A stretch of DNA of 64,000 nt, from the NCBI GenBank assembly GCA_022539475.1, contig VCMS01000016.1, positions 386,335-450,334 of the forward strand, read 5' to 3'. This stretch comes from Gracilaria domingensis (lineage: Eukaryota > Rhodophyta > Florideophyceae > Gracilariales > Gracilariaceae). The notes below the pieces were generated by a model. The model ran no database searches and was not told the DNA's origin. It was given only the letters and a program-made list of their open reading frames with translations. The position numbers were made by a program, and so were the translations under genes. Below are positions 31,691 to 43,534 of the stretch, one piece after another (the stretch's first letter is position 1; each line of letters starts with the position of its first letter).

Positions 31691-33950
31691 ATGCTCGGAC
31701 TCGCAATCAGCAAGTCGTCAACATAAAGAGCAATGATAACCAAGAAACCCAGTATGATCCCGGTGTAGACACACTCGTCTGCGTCATTCCGCTTGAGGTG
31801 CATTTCACCAACAAGGAAGGCGTATATCTTGGTGTGCCACTGTCTTGGTGCTTGTCTAAGCCCATAGATTGCTTTCTTCAGTCGGAACACCAAGTCCTCC
31901 TTTCCCTGCTGTGTGAAATCCATTGGCTGCTCCATGTACACTGTCTCGTCAAGGTCACCGTTCAGAAAGACAGTCTTCACGTCCATCTGGTGCAAGTGAA
32001 AGTCTCGTACGGCAGTCACAGACAAGATCATTCTGATGGATGTGAACTTCACCACAGGTGCATAAGTCTCTGAGAAGTCCATACCCTCGACCTGCAGGAA
32101 GCCTCTTGCAACCACACGAGCCTTGTAACGCACTGTCGGTTCACCAGATGGCGAAGCCTCATACTTCTGCACATACACCCACTTGGACGAAATCACATTG
32201 CTGTCTGCTGCCCTTGGCACTAGATCCCACGTTTCGTGCTTCATCACCGACTGATACTCACTTTTCATCGCCTTCTTCCAAGCTTCGGAATCAGGACGTG
32301 ACACTGCGTCACCGTACGAGGAAGAAGTATCATCACTGGCTGTAAGAAAAACACTGGCACCACGCTACCATGAGGATGCCGTCTTTCTCTGACGTGTGAA
32401 TCTAAGAAGGGGCTGCTGCCTCTCTGTCACTCCCGGCTCATCATGGGCGTTTGGTTTGGTGTCTTCATTCGTACTGGCATTCGTGGTACTGTCGTGAGAA
32501 GCTGGTGCAGATGGGTCATCTTCAGAATCATCGGTGGATGTGTCAGAGGTTGAGGCTTCCGCAGCTCCCGACTTTTCGACCAAGTCGATATCCGCATAGT
32601 CCTCGTGTTCAGAGTGCTCGTCACTTTCAGTTCCAGAGCACTCGTCAAACCTCACATCTCGTGACACAATCACCTTCTTCTTCTGGCTGTCCCACAACTT
32701 GTATCCGTGGGAGCCCGAAGTGTACCCAATGAAGATGGCTTCCACTGCACGCTCTTCTAGCCTTTTCAACTTGTGATCAACCATCTTGTACCAGCAACGG
32801 CTACCAAACACACGCAAATTGCTCAGATCAGGCTTCTGTCCATGCCACAGCTCAAACGGAGTCACGTCACTCGGAAGCGCTTTGCAGGTCACTCTGTTGC
32901 GCACATACACAGAAACATTCAGAGCCTCAGCCCAAAAGCTTTTTGGCACATTCTTGTGATGCAACATCAACCTGACCAAGTCCATGAGTGTGCGATTGAA
33001 CCTCTCGGCAAGCCCGTTTTGCTGTGGATTGTAAGGCACAGTTCGCTGATGCTCAATACCGTACTGCTCCAGTTTCTCGGAGAACCGATTGGACAGGTAC
33101 TCACCACCGTTGTCTGTGCGCAACGCACGCAGCAAACTTTTGCGAGCGGTAATGGTTAGCACCTTCCCGCCCATCTGGTTATCCACAAACCTGAGCCACT
33201 TGATGAACATCCGGAACACCTCATCCTTCGTCTTGAGCATGTACAGAAAGCAGTAACGGCTGTGGTCATCGATGAATGTGACAAAGTAGTGCGAGCCTCC
33301 CAAGGACTTCACGTTCACTGGACCCGAAATATCAGAGTGTACCAGGTCCAGTACGTGTTCAGCTCGTTCCCCCCCTTGCTTCGGAGTAGGAGCATGGGTT
33401 GCTTTGCCCACTACACATGAGCCACACACATCCAGCTTCTGAGCCACATCCACATTCAGACCTGACACAACGCCATTTCGAGCCATCTGCTTGATGCCTT
33501 CCACATTCACATGAGCCATTCGAGCATGCCAAAGAGACAAGTCTGACACAAGCGCACTGTCCGTGTCCGTGAACTGATCTGCAGCAGTGCAAAGGTAGTA
33601 CAGGTCTTTGACGCGTCGCCCGACCGCAACCACTTTTGACCCCTTGTACACACATACCTTTTCTTTGTCAAACACTACCGTGCAGCCCAGATCACATATC
33701 TGTGACACAGACAACAAGTGGTACCGTAAGTTGGGCATGTGTACCACCTGCTTTAGCTTGCACTTACGCTTGGACCCTTCAACTGTCAGATCGAGCTCCA
33801 CACTTCCGTGACCAATAGACTGCAACTTGGAATCATTGCCGATACTCACACCCGACGACACCTTTGTCTCGTACATTTGGAACATTGAGTCATCATAAGT
33901 CATGTGCGCAGTAGCTCCAGAGTCAACAATCCAGTCACTGTTAGTGGCCT
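31691..33950 (-). mobile_element. Copia family A, internal part (protease to reverse transcriptase)
   Basis: Read on the minus strand: protease active-site box DSGATAHM (about 33,925-33,900), the pre-integrase and integrase domains with the usual DDE layout (about 33,430-32,900), an acidic linker, and reverse transcriptase to the YVDDLLIA box (about 32,230-31,691). It lacks LTRs, Gag and RNase H. Few breaks; young. It lies back-to-back with the plus-strand A piece at 33,951. Confidence 0.85.
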
Positions 33951-36900
33951 TGAGGTCGATGTTGCATCACAAGAATGTGCGAAAGAGCTTTTGGGCTGAG
34001 GCTCTGAATGTTTCTGTGTATGTGCGCAACAGAGTGACCTGCAAAGCGCTTCCGAGTGACGTGACTCCGTTCGAGCTGTGGCCTGGACAGAAGCCTGATC
34101 TGAGCAATCTGCGTGTGTTTGGTAGCCGTCGCTGGTATAAGGTGGTTGATCACAAGTTAAAGAAGCTGGAAGAGCGTGAAGTGGAAGCGAACTTCATTGG
34201 GTACACTTCAGGCTCCCACGGATACAAGTTGTGGGACAGCCAGAAAAAGAAGGTGATTGTGTCACGAGATGTGAGGTTTGACGAGCCCTCTGGAACTGAA
34301 AGTGACGAGCACTCTGAACACGAGGACTATGCGGAAATCGACTTGGTCGACAAGTCGGGAGCTGCTCAAGTCTCAACCTCTGACACATCCACCGATGATT
34401 CTGAAGATGACCCTTCTGCACCAGCTTCTCAAAAGAGTACTACGAATGCCAGTACGAATTAAGACAGCACACCAGACACACATTATGAGCCGGGAGTGAC
34501 AGAGACGCAGCCCCTTCGTAGATCCACACGTCAGAGACAGACGACATCCTCATGGTGGCGTGGTGCCAGTGCTTTGCTTGCAGCCAGTGATGATACTCCT
34601 TCGTCTTACGGTGACGCAGTGTCACGTCCTGATTCCGAAGCTTGGAAGAAGGCGATGAAAAGTGAGTATCAATCGTTGATGGAGCACGACACGTAGGATC
34701 TAGAGCCGAGGCCAGCAGACAGCAACGTGATTTCGTCCAAGTGGGTGTATGTGCAGAAGTATGAGGCTTCGTCATCTGGTGAACCGACAGTGCGTTACAA
34801 AGCTCGTGTGGTTGTAAGAGGCTTCCTGCAGATCGAGGGTGTGGACTTCTCAGAGACTTATGCACCTGTGGTGAAGTTTACATCCATCAGAATGATCTTG
34901 TCAGTGACTGCCGTACGAGACTTTCACTTGCACCAGATGGACGTGAAGACTGCCTTTCTAAACGGTGACCTTGACGAGACAGTGTACATGGAGCAGCCAA
35001 TGGGGTTCACACAGCAGGGAAAGGAGTACTTGGTGTGCCGACTGAAGAAAGCGATCTATGGGCTTAGACAAGCACCAAGACAGTGGCACATCAAGATATA
35101 CGCCTTCCTTGTTGGTGAAATGCATCTCAAGCGGAATGACGCAGACGAGTGTGTTTACACCGGGATCATACTGGGTTTCTTGGTTATCATTGCTCTGTAT
35201 GTAGACGACTTGCTGATTGCGAGTCCGAGCATGAAAACCGTGGAACGTGTGAAAGCAGAGCTGTCAAGTCGTTTCCGCATGAAGGACCTCAAAGAAGCTC
35301 GCATTTTTCTTGGATTTGAAATCCAACGAGACAGAACCAAGTGAGAGCTGTACTTGACTCAGTCAGCGTACACTAACAAGGTCCTGGATCGATTTGGCAT
35401 GCAGCTGTCGAAACCCGTTGACACTCCTATGGAGTGCGGTGTGGACTTTTCTGTTGACGAGGAAGTGCTCACGCATGTACCGTATCGTCAGGCAATTGGC
35501 TGCCTCATGTATCTCTCTGTGGGAACTCGTCCGGACATCTCATATGCTGTGGCTAAGCTGGCCACGTATGTTGAGAAGCCGGGAAACACTCACTGGAAGG
35601 CGGCCAAGCGTGTTCTTCGCTACCTCAATGTCACTACCACGTTCGGGTTGACGTATGGCTCCAGCACCGATTTGCAATTCCACGGCCATGTGAACTCTGA
35701 CTGGGCTGGCGATGTTGCCAACCGCAAGTCCACTAGCGGATACTTGTTCATGATGTGCGGTGGTGCTGTGTCGTGGTCGTCTCGTCAACAGGAGGTAGTT
35801 GCTCTGTCCAGTGCAGAAGCTGAGTACGTGAGCTTGTGCTCTGGCACCAAGGAGGCGATCTGGCTTAGGCGACTTTGGAACGGCATTGGCAGTGTGATTG
35901 GCATCGAAGCAGACAAGTCTGTGAAGCTGCTGGTTGAACCAACTCCCATGTATGTTGACAACCAGGGCAGCATTGACCTTGCTCGAAATGGAGTGGTAAA
36001 CAGGAGAACCAAACACATTGAGATTCGGTTCCACTTCACTCGAGAAGCTCTGCAGGCCAAGTCGATTGTACTGTACTACTGCCCGACGGATTCCATGGTT
36101 GCCGACATGCTGAATAAGCCGCTTTCGCGAGTGAAGCACGAGAGGTTCCGCGAAGCGGGTGGTGTGATCCACATAAAAGTTTGAAGTCAGTGACAGATGG
36201 GGGGTGTTGGATGTTGGCCCTGTGCTGACACTGAAAACCAAAAGTGCTGGGGAGCATGGGCTGTTTTGGAGGGTACCGTTGGAAAAGCGCATATGCGCCT
36301 TTGCGCAAAGTGAACGTGAAACGGGCTTCTGATTGGCTACTGCAAATGGTCATATGCATTGTGGTTCGTACAAGTGTTGTGGCACTAATGGGTTGTTTCC
36401 GGGGTACACGTGTGTAGCTAGTACACTTGGCATACTGTACATGATGCACAGGGTACACACGTATGTACGTGGACATGTAGGACAGCTTGGTGTATCTTGG
36501 GCACTATGGTGAAGAGCTGATGCGGTGTCAAGAGGATTACAGTGTGGTGTTGTTGGTGACGTAGGACTTGGAGTGAGTTTGTGGTGAAGTGTTGTTGGTG
36601 AGCTTGTACGTAACTGTTATGGTGTCATGTAGGGATTACAGTGTGTTGGCACTATGTGAATCTGTGCATGGTCATGGTTATGTGTGGGCACGTAACTTGT
36701 TGTGCACTGTTGTGCACTGTTGTGCTTTGTTGTTGTGAGCTGCCATGATAGTGTGGGAGTGTTACCATGTTATGTTAGGAGATGATTGGTAGTATTGAGT
36801 GTCTCTAGCTAGTGGTTTAGGTATTGCTTGGAGTTGGAGGTTTGCGATGGTTGCGCAAAGTAGTTCTAGATAAGCGGTGACTCGAGCACCTCCAAGTAAA

Positions 36901-36982
36901 TTCCGAGCCAGAGCTGGCGAACTTCCCTTCATTCCCCCCATCCTTTCTCTCAACCTTCCCTTTCCAGCTATAACCTCCATCA
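33951..36982 (+). mobile_element. Copia family A, 3' part (integrase end to 3' LTR)
   Basis: Plus strand: integrase C-terminal part (about 33,951-34,300), acidic linker, reverse transcriptase (DVKTAFLNGDLDE at about 34,945; YVDDLLIA at about 35,200), RNase H (SSAEAEYVSLCSGTKEAIWL at about 35,810), stop, polypurine tract (about 36,196-36,204) and LTR (36,205-36,982). Partial, with only a few breaks; young. Confidence 0.88.
36205..36982 (+). repeat. LTR of Copia family A
   Basis: A 778-bp copy, TGTTGGATG to CTCCATCA, directly after the polypurine tract and stop codon of the pol gene at its left. It has the U3 palindrome and a promoter region like the others. Confidence 0.9.
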
Positions 36983-38287
36983 TGAGGAACTCAAATGCTT
37001 GAGTTGCACAAGAAGGTAAAGGCTGTAGTGGAGTATTCTCAACACTCAACAGCGAGGGCGCCAGCGGAGACCGTGTAACCAAGTCTACAACGCTCGTCGG
37101 GACGCGTCCCGTACCGATCACAGGCGGAGTTCGGGTACTCGACGCCTGGAGTATACTCACGGGTGAGACAGAACTCAAACCCGGAAACAAGAAACAAGAA
37201 GAAGATGCAGCGAGTAAAGAGTAATCCGTCTCCTGCGACCCTAGGGGTCCGAACCTCTGGTCCCTGGTTACTCTCTCCAGGTGAGATGCGAATTCTTCTT
37301 GACCTACCCTGCTCTGCGCACTTCAGAGCGAGGGGCTTTACAATCCCTACGAGACGTCCCAGGGAGGGTAATGACAAACGCGATATGCCTATCCCAAGTT
37401 AGCCCCTGCTAGTCGCTTGCGGGAAATCAGCGTGGTCCTTCTGCTCGCTCGCTCGCAACGCGTACCTGTCGCAGAAAACAAACTTCTTAGAATACAAAAG
37501 AGATATTAGTAGAAGAGCGTGACGTCTGCGATGAGTCGACGCTCTGGGCCCATAACATATCGCTAGGTACGCAGGTCAGGAAAGGAAAGAGAAGTAGTGG
37601 TGAAGAAGATGGGTGAAACAAATGAAGGGGGTAGGCCACGTTCTCCCCGAGTTTATTCAACGGGCAGTGATCGCCATCCACATATACTAGCGCGCTTCGC
37701 CGTCGCCGTCGCAGCGTGCGACATAGCAGCTCACGTTGTCAAAGTGTACACTTTGCCACCAAAAGCGAGCGCAAACAACAATACAAATTCAAACAACTAA
37801 TTCAAACTGTGCCAGATCTAAAGCCAACTCCATGATCCACAAGTAACTCTAAAAAATCGGCAATTTCGGTCTGGCACAACAAACCCCATCGCGCAGCTCA
37901 GAGTCGCACATTCGCTCCAAAACCCTTCATAACAGCCCAGAATCGTACATTCCGTGTAACCTGCCTATAAGGCCTGCATTCGCACATACTCTGCTACTGC
38001 ATAACTTGCCACTCCCGGCAGACTCCAGCCAATCACAGCGCACCACTTCTAGTATCTGCGCATACCGCGCCATACAGCGCGTTCCAAATGTACCAATCAC
38101 ATTGCATGTAGCCATTTGCAGCGTCCAATCATATTGCAGTATCACTTTGGGTTCGAGGAGACGCGCATATGCGTTTTTCGCACGAAGGTCCTCAAAAATG
38201 CCCATGCTCCCCTGCAACTTTGTATTCCAAGTACTTGGATCACCATTGGGGGTCCGACAGGCACTGGACCAAGTCCAAACATCAACA
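36983..38287 (-). mobile_element. Copia family B, 5' part (LTR and leader)
   Basis: Read on the minus strand: LTR (37,558-38,287), primer site CTGGGCCCATAA on the plus strand at 37,545-37,556, then a ~560-bp leader up to the adjoining A LTR at 36,982. No Gag domain could be recognised in the leader part. Partial. Confidence 0.75.
37558..38287 (-). repeat. LTR of Copia family B
   Basis: A 730-bp copy starting TGTTGATGTTTGG on the minus strand. It differs from the other B LTRs more than they differ among themselves, marking a second B subfamily together with the plus-strand copy at 38,288. Confidence 0.8.
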
Positions 38288-38380
38288 GGCTTTGGATCTG
38301 GCACAGTTTGAATCAGTTGTTTGAATTTGTATTGTTGTTTGCGCTCGCTTTTGGTGGCAAAGTGTACACTTTGACAAGGT

Positions 38381-41278
38381 GTGCTGCTATGTCGCACGCT
38401 GCGACGGCGACGGCGAAGCGCGCTAGTATATGTGGATGGCGATCACTGCCCGTTGAATAAACTCGGGAAGAAGGTGGCCTACCCCCTTCATTTGTTTTAC
38501 CCATCTTCTCCACCACTACTTCTCTTTCCTTTCCTAACCTGCGTACCTAGCGATATGAACCTAGACAATCCTGACAACCATTTACCTAAGAGTATTCTGG
38601 AAAAGTTATCATTCAAGTCCAAGGATATGCCCAAGATCTCTGTAAAGTCTTCTGGTAAATCGTCCAAGATCGAAATTGCGGGCATATCTATGGAGAAGGC
38701 AACGGTTCTACCACCTATACAGAGAGACATGGACACCTATGCAGACAGTGGCGCAACCTCACACTACTTTCACTCGCCCTCAACATTCGTTCCAAGTACA
38801 CTTCATGATGTGCAGGAGAGTGTCATACAGCTTGCAGATAAGACATGTGTGTCTGCAACTCAACGTGGCGATGTGATTCTACCTTTCGACAATGTGAACT
38901 TGCGACTCACAGATGCCTTCTTGGTTCCTTCCATGCACTACAACTTGGTTTCTGTGGGGTGCTTAGCCGACAAACAAATCGAATCCCGTTTTCGCCCCTC
39001 AGATGTTCGTCTCATCCATGATAATGGTCTACATATTGGGTCAGGACAGCGCGACAAACGTTCCGGACTAGAACCTGTGAAGCATTTCACTAGCGAACGC
39101 GCTCTTGTATACAACCAAGTCGAGATGGACTACGCGTTGAAGGCATCGATGACTGCTTTGACACAACTGTGGCATCGCCGACTGGCGCACATGAACCTCA
39201 GAGACTTACAAGTCGTTCACAAACATGCAGATGGTGTGCCAACTCTTACGAAAATGGAGGAGGTATGTCACCCATGTCGTCTTGGAAAGGCTCACAAGCT
39301 CCCATTTCCTGGTTCATTTGCTCGCGAATCGTCGGTTGGTGACAAAATGCAGACTGATATCATCGGTCTACTGACTCTGTCGTTCCCGGACAGGTTTAAA
39401 TACGCATCAGCATTTATGGATGATCACTCGCGTTACGTTATCATTGGATTCATGAAACATCGCAATGAGATCAACGATGTGTATGAAGGTGTTGCGCAGA
39501 AGCTCAAGCAGCTTGGAGGAGCAGTGGTGAAGAAGCTGCACTCTGATGACGCCAAAGAATACATAGCGTTGCAAGAAAATCGGAACAATGCATTTGAGGA
39601 CACTTCATTTTCACCTCCGTACACTCCGGAACATAACGCCATTGCCGAGCGCATCAATCGCATCATGGAGGAAGCTGCTCGAGCTATGCTCATTCAGGCC
39701 AATCTACCGGAATGTTTGTGGGTGTTTGCGTTGAAACATGTACAGTTTGTGCGCAACCGTGTTCCGCACTCAACAACAAAAAGCACTCCGTACTCGTTGG
39801 TGACTGGCAAAAGGCCCACATTGAAGCACGCGCGTGTGTTCGGATGTGCTGCGTTCGTTCTGAAGATGATCGAAGGAACCAAGTTCAAGTCTCGTGCACT
39901 TGAGGGGGTGCACTTGCAGACTCTGGAGCATGGTGTATTCGACATTCTTGTTAGAGATGATGATGGTATACCGCGCATCATGCGCTCTCGTCATGTCACA
40001 TTCGATGAGAACTCGTTCCCAGGTGCTGAGTATTTGGAGGAGTACATGGAGGATGAAAGTGCATCCGACTCTGACTACGGTTCTGACTCTGAGTCATGTT
40101 CAGACTCTCATGGTACTTTCTCAGATGATGTCGTTGACGAAGTAAATGTTGATGATATCTGTGACAGTCCAAGTGGCACTGATGAAGAGTCGGACCAAAT
40201 CGCCGACGGTACCGCACCTGACCCAGGCAATGAAAGCAGTGTTGGCATCGACGACGGTACTGCAAGTGACAGCTCTGGTAATGAAAGTGACCATGAACCT
40301 GCTAACGGTTCTCAACATGACTCAACCGGCGAACCACCTGTTACTACCAAACCATCGCGTTACCCACAGCGCACACGTCGCGCTCCGCGGAGGTGGGTCA
40401 TAGCTGGATCTGCCACCTCATCTGCAGTGCAGGTTACGACAAGTGACGAACCAACTCTGAAGGAAGCAATGTCTGCGACGCCGATCGAGCAAAACTTGTG
40501 GAGAGCAGCCATTGAGGACGAACTTGCGTCACTTGAATCAAAGAATACTTGGCGAGAGGACAAGGCTCCTGCACAGCAACCACTTCCTACGCACATTGTG
40601 CTTAAGGTTAAACGCAGTGCAGATGGTTCAGTGGAACGCTTCAATGCTCGAGTTGTTGCAGGCGGTAACCACCAAACTTTCGGTGAGAACTACATGGAGA
40701 CATATGCCCCTGTGGTTTCGTTTGGCATAGTGCGTTTCTTCCTGTGCTTGACTCTGTGCTTGCAAATGTACATTGCTCAAGTGGATGTGAAGACGGCATT
40801 CCTCAACGGCGACCTTGACGAAGACGTCTGGGTTACGTCACCACGGGGTGTTCCTGGACTTTGGTCACGATGCTATAAGCTTCAGAAGGCCATGTACGGA
40901 TTAAAGCAGGCACACTTGGCGTGGCATACAAAGTTCACACGCGATCTGGAGTCCATAGGCGAGGAGCTCCCAAGTGCACCTTGCGTGTTCCGCCGTCCCA
41001 GCAAACACAAAGGTTACGAATACATCCTGGTGTACGTCGACGATCTGTTAGTGTTTACTCCTTCTACTGAAGAGCGGTCTGGGATCTTGGAGGAGCTGAA
41101 GAGGCTGTATGAGATCCGTGTGGAGAACAAAGTGACTCTCTACCTCGGGGTCGAACTAACATGGACTATCGACGATTATGGTCGTGTCACTAGCGTTCAT
41201 CTCGGCCAGTCCTTGTACATTGAAGGGATGCTTCGACGTTTTAGTCTTAGCAACTCCAAGCTGTTGATGTTTGGATAG
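38381..41278 (+). CDS. Copia B pol frame: protease, integrase, reverse transcriptase
   Basis: One open frame of 965 codons. Its first ~58 codons lie in LTR sequence and are not expected to belong to the natural protein; the last few are also in LTR. Between them are protease, GAG-pre-integrase (zinc ligands HRRLAH and CHPC), integrase with the SDDAKEY and ERINRIMEE boxes, an Asp/Ser-rich linker and Copia-type reverse transcriptase (PF07727-like). Length and openness show recent origin. The product would lack Gag and RNase H. Confidence 0.8.
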   Translation: MLLCRTLRRRRRSALVYVDGDHCPLNKLGKKVAYPLHLFYPSSPPLLLFPFLTCVPSDMNLDNPDNHLPKSILEKLSFKSKDMPKISVKSSGKSSKIEIAGISMEKATVLPPIQRDMDTYADSGATSHYFHSPSTFVPSTLHDVQESVIQLADKTCVSATQRGDVILPFDNVNLRLTDAFLVPSMHYNLVSVGCLADKQIESRFRPSDVRLIHDNGLHIGSGQRDKRSGLEPVKHFTSERALVYNQVEMDYALKASMTALTQLWHRRLAHMNLRDLQVVHKHADGVPTLTKMEEVCHPCRLGKAHKLPFPGSFARESSVGDKMQTDIIGLLTLSFPDRFKYASAFMDDHSRYVIIGFMKHRNEINDVYEGVAQKLKQLGGAVVKKLHSDDAKEYIALQENRNNAFEDTSFSPPYTPEHNAIAERINRIMEEAARAMLIQANLPECLWVFALKHVQFVRNRVPHSTTKSTPYSLVTGKRPTLKHARVFGCAAFVLKMIEGTKFKSRALEGVHLQTLEHGVFDILVRDDDGIPRIMRSRHVTFDENSFPGAEYLEEYMEDESASDSDYGSDSESCSDSHGTFSDDVVDEVNVDDICDSPSGTDEESDQIADGTAPDPGNESSVGIDDGTASDSSGNESDHEPANGSQHDSTGEPPVTTKPSRYPQRTRRAPRRWVIAGSATSSAVQVTTSDEPTLKEAMSATPIEQNLWRAAIEDELASLESKNTWREDKAPAQQPLPTHIVLKVKRSADGSVERFNARVVAGGNHQTFGENYMETYAPVVSFGIVRFFLCLTLCLQMYIAQVDVKTAFLNGDLDEDVWVTSPRGVPGLWSRCYKLQKAMYGLKQAHLAWHTKFTRDLESIGEELPSAPCVFRRPSKHKGYEYILVYVDDLLVFTPSTEERSGILEELKRLYEIRVENKVTLYLGVELTWTIDDYGRVTSVHLGQSLYIEGMLRRFSLSNSKLLMFG

Positions 41279-41990
41279 GGTCGAGTGCCTGGCAGTCCTT
41301 CAATGTGTCTCCAATTACCTGGAACACAAAGTTGCAGGGGAGCATGGGCACTTTTGGGCACCCTCGCGCGAAAAGCGCATATGCGCCTCTCCGAAAACCC
41401 AACGTGATACTGCAATATGATTGGCTACTGCAAATGCTTCTATGCCACGTAGTATGTACAAGTGTGCCTGGCTGTATAGGCCAGGAGTGGCGGATGCTAC
41501 AAGTGGTGCGCTGTGATTGGCTGAAGTGTGCTAGTGCTGGCCAGTTATGCAGTAGCTGAGAATGTGCGAATACAGGCTGTTCTGGGCGGGTTTTGCTTTA
41601 TGTGCGATTCTAGGCTAGTACGAAGGGTTTTGAAGCGAATGTGTGATTCTGAGCTGCGCGAGGGGGTTTGTTGCGCCAGATGGAAATTGTTGATTTTTTA
41701 GAGCGATTTATGGATCATGGAGTTGGCATTGGATTTGGCGCGGTTTGATTTAGTTGTTTTGAATTCGTATTATGATTTGCGCGCGCTTTCGTTGTCAAGG
41801 TGTACACTTTGACAGCGTATGCTGTTATGTCGCATGCAGCGACGGCGGCGGTGCGCGGTTAGTACTAGTAGGTTGCGATCGTCCCCGATCAATAAACTCG
41901 GTCGAAGGTGGCCTACCCCCTTTACTTATTCTACTCTTCTTGTTTGTCTCTTTGTCATTTCCCTTTCTCGAACCTGCGCGCCTTGCGTTA
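41262..41990 (+). repeat. LTR of Copia family B
   Basis: A 729-bp copy, TGTTGATGTTTGG to CTTGCGTTA, with AATAAA near its 3' end. It is followed by the primer site. The neighbouring copy 42,149-42,878 is its near-identical inverted partner. Confidence 0.88.
41336..41468 (+). promoter_or_regulatory. Shared U3 module in Copia B LTR
   Basis: Contains GGGGAGCATGGGC, the 12-bp palindrome GCGCATATGCGC (41,375-41,386), GATTGGCTACTGCAAATG (an inverted CCAAT box plus an octamer-like TGCAAAT) and TACAAGTG. The same blocks occur in the same order in family A LTRs, whose remaining sequence is different. Probably an upstream promoter or enhancer block. Confidence 0.6.
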
Positions 41991-42148
41991 GGTTATGGGC
42001 CCAGAGCATCGACTCTTCGCAGACGTCACGCATTTCTACTGATCTTTCTTGTGGATTCTACGAAGTTTTCCTATCTGCGACAGGTACGCGTTGCGAGCGA
42101 GCGAGCGAGCGAGCGAAAGGACCGCGTTGATTTCCCGCAAGCGACTAG
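41991..42148 (+). other. Copia B primer site and short leader with GCGA repeat
   Basis: GGTTATGGGCCCAG (41,991-42,004) follows the LTR. About 145 bp of leader come next, including a (GCGA)n run at about 42,093-42,115. The leader then meets the 3' edge of an inverted B LTR at 42,149. Confidence 0.75.
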
Positions 42149-42878
42149 TAACGCAAGGCGCGCAGGTTAGACGAAGGGAAGTAACAAGGACACAAACAAG
42201 AAGAGTAGAATAAGTAAAGGGGGTAGGCCACCTTCGACCGAGTTTAGTGATCGGGGACAATCGCAACCTACTAGTACCAACCGCGCACTGCCGCCGTCGC
42301 TGCATGCGACATAACAGCACACGCTGTCAAAGTGTACACCTTGACAACGAAAGCGCGCGCAAATCATAATACGAATTCAAAACAACTAAATCAAACCGCA
42401 CCAAATCCAATGCCAACTCCATGATCCATAAATCGCTCTAAAAAATCAACAATTTCCATCTGGCGCAACAAACCCCCTCGCGCAGCTCAGAATCACACAT
42501 TCGCTCCAAAACCCTTCGTACTAGCCTAGAATCGCACATAAAGCAAAACCCGTCCAGAACAGCCTGTATTCGCAACATTCTCAGCTACTGCATAACTGGC
42601 CAGCACTAGCACACTTCAGCCAATCACAGCTCACCACTTGTAGCATCCGCCACTCCTGGCCCATACAGCCAGGCACACTGGTCCATACTACGTGGCATAC
42701 ACGCATTTGCAGTAGCCAATCATATTGCAGTATCACGTTGGGTTTTCGGAGAGGCGCATATGCGCTTTTCGCGCGAGAGTGCCCAAAAGTGCCCATGCTC
42801 CCCTGCAACTTTGTGTTCCAGGTACTTGGAGACACATTGAAGGACTGCCAGGCACTCGACCCTATCCAAACATCAATA
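42149..42878 (-). repeat. LTR of Copia family B
   Basis: A 730-bp copy on the minus strand beside the RNase H end of the same element. It is nearly identical, inverted, to 41,262-41,990 with a 158-bp spacer. Confidence 0.88.
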
Positions 42879-43534
42879 CTCCTCTTCGAGTTCCTGACCA
42901 AGACCAATTCTTTCCATAATGGCCTGGGCGTCCAGGGGACCTAGAGGCTTTGTCAGGATGTCCGAGTCGTTCAATTTACTTGGGACATATAGCACCACAA
43001 TAACAGACTCCTTGACCAGTTCCCTAATGAAGTGCAGCTTGACATCAATATTTTTGGCACGACCAGATGGACAACGCTCGCCTGCACTCCAGTCTATGGC
43101 AATCTGATTGTCAGAGTGCATAGGAACAGCCCGGGGACTATCCAGACCAATCTCAGAGAGTACACGCCTCATCCACACAACCTCCTGAGCAGCCATGGTT
43201 AGGGCGTAGTACTCGGCCTCAGCAGTAGACAGAGCAACCGAAGCCTGCTTCTTGGCACCAAAGAATACCACTGCAGATCCGAACTTGATCATGTACCCAG
43301 ACATGGACTTGCGATCGCAGGTGTCACCGGCGTAGTCCGAGTCCACATAGGCTTGCATGTCCAGGGATCCAGCCTCGTAGTTCAAGCCATGTCTGCGAGT
43401 TCCTTGCAGGTAACGCAACACTCGCTTCGCCGCCCTGTGGCAGTATGCCGTGGGGTTGCTCTGAAAACGAGCGAGGATGAGCACCGGGGCCAGAATGTCC
43501 ACGCGCGTGCGCAGTGCCAAGTACAGCAGAGACC
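42149..43534 (-). mobile_element. Copia family B, 3' part (RNase H and LTR)
   Basis: Read on the minus strand: the end of reverse transcriptase and RNase H (SVALSTAEAEYYALTMAAQE at about 43,250-43,190; ADILTKPLG-like end at about 42,960), with one open frame from 43,520 to 42,873 that runs a few codons into the LTR. The LTR is 42,149-42,878. Its upstream side is interrupted by an A LTR at 43,535. Partial, few breaks, young. Confidence 0.85.

Larger units (their letters stand above)
38288..41990 (+). mobile_element. Copia family B, partial (LTR part, pol, LTR)
   Basis: Plus strand: the end of an LTR (38,288-38,555), protease DSGATSHYFHS (about 38,745), pre-integrase LWHRRLAHMNL (about 39,169), integrase core (about 39,340-39,780), a long acidic linker (about 40,040-40,330), reverse transcriptase (DVKTAFLNGDLDE at about 40,786; YVDDLLVF at about 41,030) and an LTR (41,262-41,990). 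Gag and RNase H are missing. The pol frame is otherwise open for more than 900 codons, so the copy is young. It joins head-to-head to the minus-strand B LTR at 38,287. Confidence 0.88.
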
